A stretch of DNA of 64,000 nucleotides from Polaribacter pacificus (GTDB lineage Bacteria > Bacteroidota > Bacteroidia > Flavobacteriales > Flavobacteriaceae). The stretch spans positions 682,001 to 746,000 of the forward strand of contig NZ_CP150664.1 of the NCBI RefSeq assembly GCF_038024035.1. Direction: 5' to 3'. Under the pieces are notes generated by a model that saw only the letters and a list, made by a program, of their open reading frames with translations, searched no databases and had not been told where the DNA came from. The translations under genes and the position numbers were made by a program. Positions 1 to 8,347 of the stretch are shown piece by piece. Every line of letters starts with the position of its first letter. Position 1 is the first letter of the stretch.

Positions 1-237
1 ATAGACGCCATGATCAATGATTATCTAAGCTTAACTAAAACCAATGGTTCTTTTGACAAAAGAAGACAAGAACAAAACAAATACTGGTTATTTGCTACTA
101 TTGAGCAGCAGTTAAAAGATAATTTTTACAACAATACTTTGGTAAGCGAAGCGCTGTCAAAAGCTATTGAAGATCTAGAAAAAGGCACCACAACGCCTTT
201 TAATGCTGCAGAAAAACTTTTAAAAATTAATCGCTAA
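1..237 (+). CDS. MeaB/ArgK-type GTPase, C-terminal fragment
   Basis: The frame is open from the first base of the window, so this is the 3' end of a gene that starts outside. About 78 codons remain. The tail, with an FDKRRQEQNKYWLFATIEQQ stretch and a closing TTTPFNAAEKLL motif, resembles the C-terminal helical dimerisation region of MeaB/ArgK P-loop GTPases (LAO/AO ATPase family), which protect or reload methylmalonyl-CoA mutase. The G-domain is not in the window, so the assignment rests on the tail alone. It converges on holA with only six bases between the stop codons. Confidence 0.7.
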   Translation: MDAMINDYLSLTKTNGSFDKRRQEQNKYWLFATIEQQLKDNFYNNTLVSEALSKAIEDLEKGTTTPFNAAEKLLKINR

Positions 238-243
238 CTAATG

Positions 244-1245
244 TTAGTGCATAATTTTAAACAGCAATTCTTTTAAAATATCACCTTGAGTTTGATTGGC
301 TCCTACTCCTTTACTTTTTACATCAGCTTCTCTTAAAAAAGCTATAATTTGAGATACTTTTCGCATGGGGTAGTTTCTTGCGGCCGTAACATAATCACCA
401 ACAAAATAAATATTAATCCCTAATCTTCTAGCAACTGTTGCTTTGTCCTTAGTTGGTAAACCATGATAGATTAATAGCTGGGTAAAAAAACTATTTAACA
501 AGGCAATGGTCATTACCAGAGGGTTGTTCTTAGGGTTTTCTATAAAGTAATTGATAATTCTATTGGCTTTTACAATTTGCTTCTCACCTACAGCTTTTCG
601 AAGTTCAAAATTGTTAAAATCTTTAGAGATTCCTATATTTTCTTCAATATGGATTGGAGAAATAATGGTTTCTACAGGTAAAATAGTAGTTAATTTGTTT
701 AGTTCGTTGCTAATCTTACTTAGATCTGTTCCTAAAAAATCAACCAGCATTAACGCTGCTTTTGGCTCTATTTTGTATTGCATTCCTGACAAGACTCTTC
801 GGATCCACTCAGAGACTTCATTATCATACATTTTTTTACTCTCGTAAATCAAACCAACCTTTTCAATGGCTTTGTATAATTTTTTTCGCTTGTCTAATTT
901 TTTATACTTGTAGTTAATGACCAGTACTGTAGTGGGTTGTATGTTTTCTACATAACTGAGGAGTTTTTCTATAGATCTGCTTAGGTCTTGAGCTTCTTTT
1001 ACAATAAGAACCTGATATTCTGCCATCATCGGAAAACGCTTGGCAGATGACACAATCTCATCAATAGTAACATCCCTACCATACATGACCACCTGATTGA
1101 AACCTCTTTCTGCCTCATCCAGAACGTTTTGCTCGATATAATCAGAAATTTTATCGATATAGTAGGGCTCATCTCCCATTAAAAAATAAATGGGCTTTAT
1201 TTCCTTCTTCTTAATCTGGGCTACTATAGAATTTATTGCGTTCAT
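244..1245 (-). CDS. holA: DNA polymerase III subunit delta
   Basis: A 333-residue protein, the usual length for HolA, the clamp-loader subunit that opens the beta sliding clamp. The N-terminus has the family pattern: a short helix, then PIYFLMGDEPYYIDKI, where a degenerate P-loop lies in the AAA+-like fold. The middle contains the LVDFLGTDLSKISNELNKL segment typical of the delta lid domain. The C-terminal third is the helical collar domain that joins the clamp-loader ring. The ATG at 1245 is divergent from the next gene, with only 17 bases between the two start codons, so the two promoters must overlap the neighbouring coding regions. Confidence 0.92.
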   Translation of the reverse strand: MNAINSIVAQIKKKEIKPIYFLMGDEPYYIDKISDYIEQNVLDEAERGFNQVVMYGRDVTIDEIVSSAKRFPMMAEYQVLIVKEAQDLSRSIEKLLSYVENIQPTTVLVINYKYKKLDKRKKLYKAIEKVGLIYESKKMYDNEVSEWIRRVLSGMQYKIEPKAALMLVDFLGTDLSKISNELNKLTTILPVETIISPIHIEENIGISKDFNNFELRKAVGEKQIVKANRIINYFIENPKNNPLVMTIALLNSFFTQLLIYHGLPTKDKATVARRLGINIYFVGDYVTAARNYPMRKVSQIIAFLREADVKSKGVGANQTQGDILKELLFKIMH

Positions 1246-1250
1246 TTTCT

Positions 1251-1262
1251 TACTTTTGATTG
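1251..1262 (+). promoter_or_regulatory. TAnnTTTG box directly before the start codon
   Basis: TACTTTTG at 1251-1258 matches the Bacteroidota -7 element TAnnTTTG. Only four bases separate it from the ATG at 1263, so transcription would begin at or next to the start codon. No good -33 TTG is seen at the normal distance, which lowers confidence. Confidence 0.45.
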
Positions 1263-1706
1263 ATGCAAGTACTCAATCTTCCTACATACAATTTCAAGCT
1301 CAAAAGTAACGAAAAACATACGCTTATTTTTGATATGTTAAGAAAAAAATATTTTGTTTTAACTCCAGAAGAATGGGTGCGTCAACATGTTGTTCAATTT
1401 TTGTTGAATGAAAAAAAATATCCGAGCAGCTTAATTGCATTAGAAAAACAGTTACTGCTTCATACCCGAAAAAAAAGAACTGACATCCTTGTTTTTAACA
1501 AAAGCGGGCTACCACATATAATTGTAGAATGCAAAGCACCTCATATTCCAATTACCCAAAATACTTTTGACCAAATAGCGAGATATAACTTGAATTTAAA
1601 TGCTGATTATTTGATGGTTACCAACGGGATTACGCATTATTTTTGTAAGATGGACTTAGAAAATGAGAGCTATGTATTTTTACCTGAACTCCCAGAGTAC
1701 AAATAG
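1263..1706 (+). CDS. Type I restriction enzyme R-like N-terminal domain protein (stand-alone)
   Basis: A 147-residue protein resembling the N-terminal nuclease-like domain of HsdR (HSDR_N family). Visible motifs are the conserved opening LTPEEWVRQHVVQFL, then KRTDILVF followed by HIIVECKAP. The D...ExK arrangement is the PD-(D/E)xK nuclease core, so the catalytic residues look present. There is no helicase domain and no hsdM or hsdS neighbour, so this is not a restriction system. Stand-alone copies next to holA are common in Flavobacteriaceae and their function is unknown. I use the ATG at 1263 rather than the TTG three bases upstream. Confidence 0.75.
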   Translation: MQVLNLPTYNFKLKSNEKHTLIFDMLRKKYFVLTPEEWVRQHVVQFLLNEKKYPSSLIALEKQLLLHTRKKRTDILVFNKSGLPHIIVECKAPHIPITQNTFDQIARYNLNLNADYLMVTNGITHYFCKMDLENESYVFLPELPEYK

Positions 1707-1748
1707 CAAATTAACAAATTGTTACAATTCAAATTAAGATTTAAAACG

Positions 1749-1761
1749 TAAGTTTGCAAAC
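1749..1761 (+). promoter_or_regulatory. TAnnTTTG box five bases before a TTG start
   Basis: TAAGTTTG at 1749-1756 fits the Bacteroidota -7 consensus and ends five bases before the TTG start of the glycosyltransferase. This again predicts a leaderless or nearly leaderless mRNA. The -33 element is not convincing. Confidence 0.4.
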
Positions 1762-2760
1762 TTGAAAACAGCCATCGTCATATTAAATTGGAACGGTCAA
1801 AAACTCCTTGAAGAATTTTTACCATCAGTCATTAATTATAGTGCAGAAGAAGCTGTAATTTATGTAGCTGACAATGCATCTACAGATAATTCTGTTGATT
1901 TTATTAGACTTCATTACCCAAGCGTTCAAATTGTAGAAAATGCAAGTAACGGTGGTTTTGCAAAGGGATATAATGATGCCTTAAGCCAAATTGATGCAGA
2001 TATTTACTGTTTACTTAATTCAGATATTGAAGTAACTCCAAATTGGCTATCCCCTATCTTAAGTGTTTTTAAATCTGAGAAGAACACGGCGATTATCCAA
2101 CCCAAATTATTAGATTACAAAAAGAAAACTCACTTTGAGTACGCAGGAGCTGGTGGTGGTTTTGTAGATCTTTTGGGATACCCTTATTGTAAAGGGCGAG
2201 TTTTTAATCAATTAGAAGCTGATCAAGGCCAGTTTAACGATACTTATCCTATTTTTTGGGCATCTGGTGCCTGTTTGTGCATTCGGTCAGAAGTTTATCA
2301 TCTATTAGAAGGCTTTGATGAGGATTATTTTGCGCATCAAGAAGAAATTGACCTTTGCTGGCGAACTCAAAACTTAGGTTACGATATTAAATATGTTGGC
2401 GCAGCTACTGTGTACCATGTTGGTGGAGCCACCTTACAAGAAAGCAATCCTAGAAAAACCTATCTCAACTTTAGAAATAGCCTTTTAAATGTGGTAAAAA
2501 ATGTGCCAAAAAAATGGTTTTTATTGGTTATTTTTTCTCGTTTAATTTTGGATGGTATTGCAGGATTAAAATTTGCTTTTGAGCTTCGACCGATACATAC
2601 TTGGGCAATCTTTAAAGCCCATATTAGTTTTTATAAAAATTTTTACCGCTTTTTAAAGAAACGGAAAAGATTACAAAAAAAATCAGATTACTTTATTCAC
2701 ACCAGTATTGTTTGGCAATACTTTGCTTTGAGAAGGACTAAGTTTAAAGATTTAAAATAG
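1762..2760 (+). CDS. Glycosyltransferase family 2
   Basis: A 332-residue GT-A fold glycosyltransferase that probably transfers a sugar from a nucleotide donor onto a surface glycan or lipid acceptor. The N-terminus has the GT2 opening ILNWNG. It is followed by ADNASTDNS, NGGFAKGYNDA, and LLNSDIEV, which supplies the DxD-like metal-binding site. FWASGACLCIRSEV and DEDYFAHQEEIDLCWR are typical of rhamnosyltransferase-like GT2 enzymes. A hydrophobic stretch near residues 250-275 suggests membrane association. The start is a TTG because no ATG occurs near the beginning of the domain. The acceptor cannot be read from the sequence. Confidence 0.88.
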   Translation: MKTAIVILNWNGQKLLEEFLPSVINYSAEEAVIYVADNASTDNSVDFIRLHYPSVQIVENASNGGFAKGYNDALSQIDADIYCLLNSDIEVTPNWLSPILSVFKSEKNTAIIQPKLLDYKKKTHFEYAGAGGGFVDLLGYPYCKGRVFNQLEADQGQFNDTYPIFWASGACLCIRSEVYHLLEGFDEDYFAHQEEIDLCWRTQNLGYDIKYVGAATVYHVGGATLQESNPRKTYLNFRNSLLNVVKNVPKKWFLLVIFSRLILDGIAGLKFAFELRPIHTWAIFKAHISFYKNFYRFLKKRKRLQKKSDYFIHTSIVWQYFALRRTKFKDLK

Positions 2761-2763
2761 CTC

Positions 2764-3384
2764 TTAAAGCACATCCAAGCTTCCTTTACCTTCACGAAGT
2801 ATCTCTGGCTCATCTGTGGTTAAATCTATTATGGTAGAAGCCTCGTTATCTCCATAACCACCATTAATTACAAGATCAACCTTATGCTGCCATTTTTCAA
2901 AAATCAATTCGGGATCTGTTGTATACTCTAAAATATCATCCTCATCATGTATAGAGGTAGATACTATCGGATTGCCTAGAGCTTTTACAATTGCCTGAGC
3001 AATAGCATTGTCAGGAATCCTAATTCCAACAGTTTTTTTCTTTTTAAAATCTTTTGGTAGCGAAGTACTTCCTGGTAAAATAAAAGTATAAGGCCCTGGC
3101 AAGGCTCTTTTTAAAATTTTAAACGTGGCGGTATCTATTTGCTTAACATAATCAGAAAGATGGCTTAAATCATTACATACAAATGAAAAATTAGCTTTTT
3201 CTAGTTTTACATTCTTAAGTTTTGCAACCCGCGCCATTGCTTTGCTATTTGTAATATCACAACCCAAGCCATATACAGTATCTGTTGGATAAATAATCAA
3301 TCCTCCATTTTGCAGTACTTTTACTACTTTGGCAATCTCTTTAGGATTGGGATTTTCGTTATAAATTCTAATAAATTCTGCCAT
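2764..3384 (-). CDS. tsaC: L-threonylcarbamoyladenylate synthase (TsaC/YrdC/Sua5 family)
   Basis: A 206-residue enzyme that makes threonylcarbamoyl-AMP from threonine, bicarbonate and ATP, the first step of t6A37 modification of ANN-decoding tRNAs. The YrdC fold is visible in GGLIIYPTDTVYGLGCDI, KRALPGPYTFIL, VGIRIPDN, PIVSTSIHDEDD and the C-terminal STIIDLT segment. It lacks the extra C-terminal Sua5 domain, so it is the short TsaC-like form. A TAACTTTG box at 3405-3412 on the same strand could be its promoter. The gene converges on the glycosyltransferase. Confidence 0.9.
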   Translation of the reverse strand: MAEFIRIYNENPNPKEIAKVVKVLQNGGLIIYPTDTVYGLGCDITNSKAMARVAKLKNVKLEKANFSFVCNDLSHLSDYVKQIDTATFKILKRALPGPYTFILPGSTSLPKDFKKKKTVGIRIPDNAIAQAIVKALGNPIVSTSIHDEDDILEYTTDPELIFEKWQHKVDLVINGGYGDNEASTIIDLTTDEPEILREGKGSLDVL

Positions 3385-3414
3385 GGTTTATCGTCTTAGC
3401 TTTTCAAAGTTACT

Positions 3415-3443
3415 AAAAAAGCTCAATTGTATTTCAATCGAGC
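3415..3443 (-). terminator. Terminator of the two-component operon
   Basis: Inverted repeat GCTCAATTG (3421-3429) / CAATCGAGC (3435-3443) with one mismatch and a five-base loop. It is followed on the minus strand by six U residues (3415-3420). It lies just after the response regulator gene. Confidence 0.65.
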
Positions 3444-3472
3444 TTCATTTTTATATATTAAAAGGTAGTTGA

Positions 3473-4168
3473 CTACTTCTCTACTAGACGAAATCCTTCT
3501 CCATGAATATTTAAAATCTCAACGTTTTCATCTGGTTTTAAATATTTACGCAATTTAGCAATATAAACGTCCATACTTCTTGACGTAAAATAGTTGTCAT
3601 CTCTCCAAATCTTGGTTAAGGCCAATTCTCTAGGCATTAGATCATTTTTATGAACAGCTAACATTCTTAGCAATTTACTTTCTTTAGGCGACAACTTAAC
3701 AGGCTCAGCATCTTTGATGGTTAAATGTCTCAATTTAGAATTGAAAAAGAATTTACCAATTTGAAACTCAAACTCATCAGATTCTTTGTTTTGATCAGAT
3801 TCTTTTCTTTGTAAAATAGCTTTGATTTTAAAAAGTAACACTTCAGAATCAAAAGGCTTATTTAAATAATCATCTGCACCTACTTGATATCCTTTTAAGA
3901 CATCTTCTTTCATTGTTTTTGCAGTTAAAAAGATAATTGGCACTTCTTTGTTGGTAGAACGAATATCTGCTGCTAAAGAAAAACCATCTTTTCTTGGCAT
4001 CATCACATCTAAAATACACAAATCAAATTCACCATTTTTAAAAGCAATTAGACCTTCTATTCCGTCTTTTGCATGTGTGATATTATAATCGTGTAATGCT
4101 AAATAATCTTTTAAAATGGTTCCAAAATTTGGATCATCTTCTACTAATAATATTTTTTTGCTTCCCAT
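3473..4168 (-). CDS. OmpR/PhoB-family response regulator
   Basis: A 231-residue DNA-binding response regulator. The receiver domain has the acidic pair in LLVEDD, the phosphoacceptor Asp54 in CILDVMMPRKDG, a conserved Thr/Ser position in IIFLTAK, and the Lys in LNKPF. The C-terminal winged helix ends with the SMDVYIAKLRKYL recognition region and an NIHGEGFRL hairpin. It is the cytoplasmic partner of the histidine kinase 11 bases upstream. The pair resembles RprXY of Bacteroides, and its position behind coaE is typical of flavobacteria. The signal it answers to is not visible. Confidence 0.93.
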   Translation of the reverse strand: MGSKKILLVEDDPNFGTILKDYLALHDYNITHAKDGIEGLIAFKNGEFDLCILDVMMPRKDGFSLAADIRSTNKEVPIIFLTAKTMKEDVLKGYQVGADDYLNKPFDSEVLLFKIKAILQRKESDQNKESDEFEFQIGKFFFNSKLRHLTIKDAEPVKLSPKESKLLRMLAVHKNDLMPRELALTKIWRDDNYFTSRSMDVYIAKLRKYLKPDENVEILNIHGEGFRLVEK

Positions 4169-4179
4169 ATTAAATAATT

Positions 4180-5760
4180 TTAAACTAGTGGTAATTTTAC
4201 CGTAAATAAACTTCCTTTTCCTTTTTCACTTTCTACCAACACTGTTCCGTGATGATTTTCTACAATTTCTTTTACATAAGCCAAACCTAAACCATGGCCT
4301 TTTACATTGTGTATATTTCCTTTGTGCTCTCTATAAAATTTATTGAACACATATTTTTGAGCATTTTTACTCATTCCAATTCCCTCGTCTTTAATTTTAA
4401 AGATAAAGTATTTAGCTGTACTTTCTGTATAGACATCAATTTTTGGCGTCTCTTCTGAGTATTTTAAGGCATTTTCTAACATGTTAACAACCACATTTGT
4501 TAAATGAAATTGATTTCCGTAAATCTCTGATTGCAAAGCCTCAAAGTGACAATTGATAGACCCTCCTTTGTCATCGATTAGTAAACTAACATGAGAGATA
4601 GCTTCTTCAATAACATCATTCATATCTATAGCAACCTTATTGATTTCAAGTTGATTCTTCTCTAATCTAGAAATTCTTAAAACGTTTTCTACCTGACCAT
4701 GCATTCTTTTATTTTCTTCTCGAATCATATTAGCATAGCGAATCACCTTTTCATTATCATTAATGATTTTAGGGTTTTTTATGGCATCTAAAGCTAAATT
4801 GATGGTCGCAATAGGTGTTTTAAACTCATGAGTCATGTTGTTAATAAAGTCTGATTTAATCTCTGAAATTTTTTTCTGTCTAATTAACTGATAAAGAGAA
4901 CTTGAGAATGCAACAACAATGATAAAAATAAAAAATACGGACAGCAACAAGATATCAGAAATGTCAGATAAAATATGTTCTTTTTGACCTGGAAACGTTA
5001 CGAAAATAGTAAAAGCTGTTTCGTCATTTTCATCCATAAAAAAAGGATAGCCAATACTGTTTGTTTTATCTATAGTATAATATCCAGATTTTAGATTGGT
5101 TAAAAAACCATCGCGACTATAAACACCATATTTAAAATCTATATTAATGTTCCTTTTCGCGAACTCATCTTTTAGGATGCTATTGAGTTCTCGATTATTT
5201 ACCCTTTGATTGATCGGGGTTAAGGCTTTAAATTCTCTAAATACGTTTCGCATCCAAGATTCTTCTACCTCTGGAAATCGCTTAATATTGGTATACTTTA
5301 TTTCGTTATTGTTATTTAAGAAATCAGAATCAGCACCGGCATTGTTATTGCTGTTGATGGTGATATCAACCCTACCACGTACTTTCTTAAAATAAATAGA
5401 TGAAGAATCTTTGGCTAAAAAATCTACAGGAGCTTTGATGACCTCTTCTATAATGGTTTGCCCGTAAGAAAGTATTTGTTTCCCAGTAGTGTCTATTTGT
5501 TGTAAAATAATATTTCTAATCTCGGTGCTGTTAATATCTTTAGCAGCTTCTAAAATAGGCGTGTATTTTAGCTGAAATTCTGAAAACTCATCCTCATTAA
5601 CACGTTCAACAGCTCTGGCCAAAGATAATTTTACGTCATTTTTAAATTGATCGCGCTTGGTCTGTACGGCATTGTTAATCCAATAGACTTGAACGGTGAC
5701 AATTCCTACCAAAGAAACGGTCATCAAAACAACAATTAAAACAAAAATCTTTTTACCCAT
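4180..5760 (-). CDS. Membrane sensor histidine kinase
   Basis: A 526-residue kinase with a transmembrane segment near residues 5-27, a periplasmic domain of about 240 residues, and a second transmembrane segment near residue 275. The cytoplasmic part has the HisKA phosphoacceptor box NMTHEFKTPIATI, the N box NMLENALKYS, the G1 box KDEGIGMS, and the G2 box GHGLGLAYVKEI. The large sensor domain shows no family I recognise. There is no HAMP or PAS domain. It phosphorylates the adjacent OmpR-type regulator. The pair is RprX-like. Confidence 0.9.
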   Translation of the reverse strand: MGKKIFVLIVVLMTVSLVGIVTVQVYWINNAVQTKRDQFKNDVKLSLARAVERVNEDEFSEFQLKYTPILEAAKDINSTEIRNIILQQIDTTGKQILSYGQTIIEEVIKAPVDFLAKDSSSIYFKKVRGRVDITINSNNNAGADSDFLNNNNEIKYTNIKRFPEVEESWMRNVFREFKALTPINQRVNNRELNSILKDEFAKRNINIDFKYGVYSRDGFLTNLKSGYYTIDKTNSIGYPFFMDENDETAFTIFVTFPGQKEHILSDISDILLLSVFFIFIIVVAFSSSLYQLIRQKKISEIKSDFINNMTHEFKTPIATINLALDAIKNPKIINDNEKVIRYANMIREENKRMHGQVENVLRISRLEKNQLEINKVAIDMNDVIEEAISHVSLLIDDKGGSINCHFEALQSEIYGNQFHLTNVVVNMLENALKYSEETPKIDVYTESTAKYFIFKIKDEGIGMSKNAQKYVFNKFYREHKGNIHNVKGHGLGLAYVKEIVENHHGTVLVESEKGKGSLFTVKLPLV

Positions 5761-5772
5761 TGATCAAAAATA
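5761..5772 (-). promoter_or_regulatory. TAnnTTTG box four bases before the kinase ATG
   Basis: On the minus strand TATTTTTG (5765-5772) is followed by four bases and the kinase ATG at 5760. It implies separate, leaderless transcription of the two-component pair. The 109-base gap to coaE holds no other signal I can support. Confidence 0.45.
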
Positions 5773-5869
5773 GAGGATTTGAATCTTTAAATTAACGTTT
5801 TTAACGAAAATTAACATAAATAGTTCATTTATATGATAATTTTAAGAAAACCAATGAATTAATATGATT

Positions 5870-6460
5870 TCAGACTGGCTTATTTGTTAATTTTTTATGA
5901 ATGCTGATAATTTGATCTTGAGCTGTTTTTAAATCATTGTTTTCTACAATATAATGAGATTGAATTTCTTTTTTAGCATCAAGCCATTGATTGTTGATCC
6001 TTTCTAAAACTGTTTCTTTTGATACCCCATCTCTTTTCATCACTCTTGCTATCCGAACCTCTAAATCTACTTTGACAAAAATAATAAAGTCACAAAGTGT
6101 TTCGCTGTGATTTTCAAACAAGATGGCATTTTCATACAGGATATAATCCTTCGTTGAGTTCTTAACTATAAACTCATTTAAATGCTTATATACTTCAGGA
6201 TGTACAATTGCATTCAATTGCTTGAGTTTATGTGGATCTTTAAAAACCAATTCTGAGAGATAGCTTCTGTTAAGACCATCTTCTGTATATGATTCGGCTC
6301 CAAAAGCTTCTATGATCTTTCCTCGTATTACTGATGAAGTAAGCATTAGTTGTTTTGCTTCGGCATCTGCATTATAGATAGCCACAGCCCCTTGACTCAT
6401 TAAGAATGATGCCATTGTGCTTTTCCCGCTTCCGATACCTCCAGTAATGCCTACAACCAT
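5870..6460 (-). CDS. coaE: Dephospho-CoA kinase
   Basis: A 196-residue P-loop kinase for the last step of coenzyme A synthesis, phosphorylation of the ribose 3'-OH of dephospho-CoA. The Walker A motif GITGGIGSGKST is at the N-terminus. The family signature NAIVHPEVYKHL and the ENAILFE and RDGVSKE...R lid motifs follow. The length fits the family. It starts one base after the YbbR-like gene ends, so the two are co-transcribed. Confidence 0.95.
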   Translation of the reverse strand: MVVGITGGIGSGKSTMASFLMSQGAVAIYNADAEAKQLMLTSSVIRGKIIEAFGAESYTEDGLNRSYLSELVFKDPHKLKQLNAIVHPEVYKHLNEFIVKNSTKDYILYENAILFENHSETLCDFIIFVKVDLEVRIARVMKRDGVSKETVLERINNQWLDAKKEIQSHYIVENNDLKTAQDQIISIHKKLTNKPV

Positions 6461-6461
6461 A

Positions 6462-7433
6462 TTAGTTTTGAATTAAGAAATCAATTTGAGATGGAGAAAC
6501 TTTTAAAGAACTAACAAAATCTGGTTTAACAATTACTTTTGGTATCATATACCTAAACCCATTTGCTATGGCGTGCTGATAATCACATACCACCATAAAA
6601 GATTCTTTAGTTACCTCTTTAAACCGAGTAATCTCGACTAAGTATTTAATTTCTACAGTTTTTGGAAATGTATTTACAGACAACGCATCTGGTTTATTTA
6701 TAATCTCAAAAGGCAAAATCATGGTCCCTTCTGTAAATTGACCAACATTCCCTTGCACCTTAACTTCTTTCACTGAAAACTTAATAGACGAAGGAATTGC
6801 ACTTGTATTAACCCTAATTTTTTTATCTATAGAATTGGCAATATCATCTAGACTTAATTTTTCTAATTTTAAACTCTTTACACTGTCTACTTGTAAACTA
6901 GGTCCAGAAATTACAATAGAATCTGGTTCTATTTGCAAAGGGTTTATCAATTGATATCCCAATTTGTATTTCAAATCAAAATCACCAATTACCGCAACTT
7001 TTTTTGACGTTAACTGACTAATTTTCAAATGTATTGTGTCTTGTAAAAAATAGTCAATTACATAAGAATCAGAAAGTTGTTTACGAATAGTTGGTTCTTC
7101 TTTACTCGTCAAAAAATAATAATTGGATCCCGATTTGTTTTTGATGTTTCTCAAATTTAATTCAAGTGTCTTTGTATTAAACCCCAATAAGAACAATTTA
7201 AACCCCGAAGCTTTTAGAGAGATCTCTATTTGTTGAAGGGGGCCCTCTTCTATAAGCTTGTCTTGTGGTATATTGACATAGCTTACTGGGAAACTAACGA
7301 CAGTTTCATATTCTTTTGACAACTTGATAAGGGTCCAAAACAACAATGCAAAGCCCAACGCAACTAAAAACGTTTTAGGGATTTTTTGAGTACTGACCTT
7401 TTTTGCAATCATTAAAATAGAATCTGGATTCAT
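6462..7433 (-). CDS. YbbR-like (CdaR-type) domain protein
   Basis: A 323-residue protein with one N-terminal membrane segment (about residues 22-38, TFLVALGFALLFWTLIKL) and an extracytoplasmic beta-rich region made of YbbR-like repeats. In Firmicutes, YbbR proteins regulate the cyclic-di-AMP synthase CdaA. No cdaA gene is present here, so that role is only a possibility. It is coupled to coaE, a conserved arrangement in flavobacteria. Confidence 0.75.
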   Translation of the reverse strand: MNPDSILMIAKKVSTQKIPKTFLVALGFALLFWTLIKLSKEYETVVSFPVSYVNIPQDKLIEEGPLQQIEISLKASGFKLFLLGFNTKTLELNLRNIKNKSGSNYYFLTSKEEPTIRKQLSDSYVIDYFLQDTIHLKISQLTSKKVAVIGDFDLKYKLGYQLINPLQIEPDSIVISGPSLQVDSVKSLKLEKLSLDDIANSIDKKIRVNTSAIPSSIKFSVKEVKVQGNVGQFTEGTMILPFEIINKPDALSVNTFPKTVEIKYLVEITRFKEVTKESFMVVCDYQHAIANGFRYMIPKVIVKPDFVSSLKVSPSQIDFLIQN

Positions 7434-7488
7434 TGCAATTTACACAAAGCATTTAACAATCACAATGAGCAAATTGGTTTTATTGCAT

Positions 7489-7521
7489 AAAAAAAGTGAG
7501 CCTGAAAGCTCACTTTTTTTT
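7489..7521 (-). terminator. Terminator after yajC
   Basis: Perfect stem GTGAGC/GCTCAC (7496-7501 and 7508-7513) flanked by A and T runs. It would end the nusB-DUF1573-yajC transcript before the YbbR gene, so the downstream genes need their own promoter or read-through. Confidence 0.8.
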
Positions 7522-7536
7522 ATATCTGATAGAGGA

Positions 7537-7845
7537 TTACTTCTTTTCTACAGGCGTTAAATAGCGCTTACTTAACTCCATAGAAATAGCAGATCTTTCA
7601 AATCTAATTTTCCCCGCACCTGTTTCTATAGTTACAGTATTATCATCGTGAAACTCAACTACTTTACCGTGAATCCCACTACTAGTAACAACTTTAGATC
7701 CTTTGGCGATTTCTAATTGAAATTTCTTCTCTTTTTTTTGTTTTTGCATTTGCGGTCTTATCATAAAAAAATATATAACCACTATCATCGCCAAAAAAGG
7801 CAACATACTTCCTAAACCTCCACTACTTGCTTGTAAAATCATCAT
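7537..7845 (-). CDS. yajC: Preprotein translocase subunit YajC
   Basis: A 102-residue inner-membrane protein of the Sec-DF-YajC holotranslocon. There is one transmembrane helix near residues 12-30, ending in the family hallmark FFMIRPQMQKQKKEKKF. It is followed by the small cytoplasmic beta domain with GSKVVTSSGIHGKVVE. The start follows the DUF1573 stop by 11 bases, so the two are in one operon. Confidence 0.94.
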   Translation of the reverse strand: MMILQASSGGLGSMLPFLAMIVVIYFFMIRPQMQKQKKEKKFQLEIAKGSKVVTSSGIHGKVVEFHDDNTVTIETGAGKIRFERSAISMELSKRYLTPVEKK

Positions 7846-7856
7846 TGTGATATCTC

Positions 7857-8315
7857 TTATTTTTTATTAACAATTCCTTTAAGAGTAACAATTTCTCTAC
7901 CATTAGCTGTGTTGGTAAACAATGTCACATCTTTAATCTGTCTTCCACCACCTTTACCAGCTGTGTTAAACTCTACTTTAATCTCTGTACTTTCTCCAGG
8001 TGCAATAGCCTTGTCTTTAGGCCATGAAGGCACTGTACAACCACAAGTGGTTTTTGCATCCGTAATCACCAAAGGAGATTTACCAGTATTGGTAATCACA
8101 AATGTAGTTTTTACAATATCACCATCGGTAACCGTACCAAAATTATATTCTTTTTTATCAACAGAAGCAATAGGCGCTCCTTTATGAATATCTAAATCTC
8201 TTTTTTTAGCGCTTGCTAAATTCTCTTTGTTAACTTTTGCAGCTGCATTAGACTCTGTACATGAAACAAGTACTAAGCTTCCTAAAACAACAATTAAACC
8301 TATAATTTTTTTCAT
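7857..8315 (-). CDS. DUF1573 lipoprotein
   Basis: A 152-residue secreted lipoprotein with signal peptide and lipobox LVSC (Cys19). The mature part is a single immunoglobulin-like DUF1573 domain: YNFGTVTDGDIVKTTF, ITNTGKSPLVITDAKTTCGC, then PGESTEIKVEFNTAGK. The family is widespread in Bacteroidota and its function is unknown. The fold suggests protein-protein contact at the periplasmic face. It lies between nusB and yajC, which hints at a link to the envelope and secretion. Confidence 0.9.
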   Translation of the reverse strand: MKKIIGLIVVLGSLVLVSCTESNAAAKVNKENLASAKKRDLDIHKGAPIASVDKKEYNFGTVTDGDIVKTTFVITNTGKSPLVITDAKTTCGCTVPSWPKDKAIAPGESTEIKVEFNTAGKGGGRQIKDVTLFTNTANGREIVTLKGIVNKK

Positions 8316-8347
8316 TTTACTTAATTTAAAGGGTAAAAATAATAAAT

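Noticed and set aside
551..847. Open frame antisense to holA
   Set aside because: It is a shadow of holA with no family features. The same applies to other long frames opposite rpsA, uvrB, yajC/DUF1573 and the DUF5916 genes.
1263..1706. Possible restriction-modification system
   Set aside because: Only the N-terminal nuclease-like domain is present; no helicase part, no methylase or specificity gene nearby.
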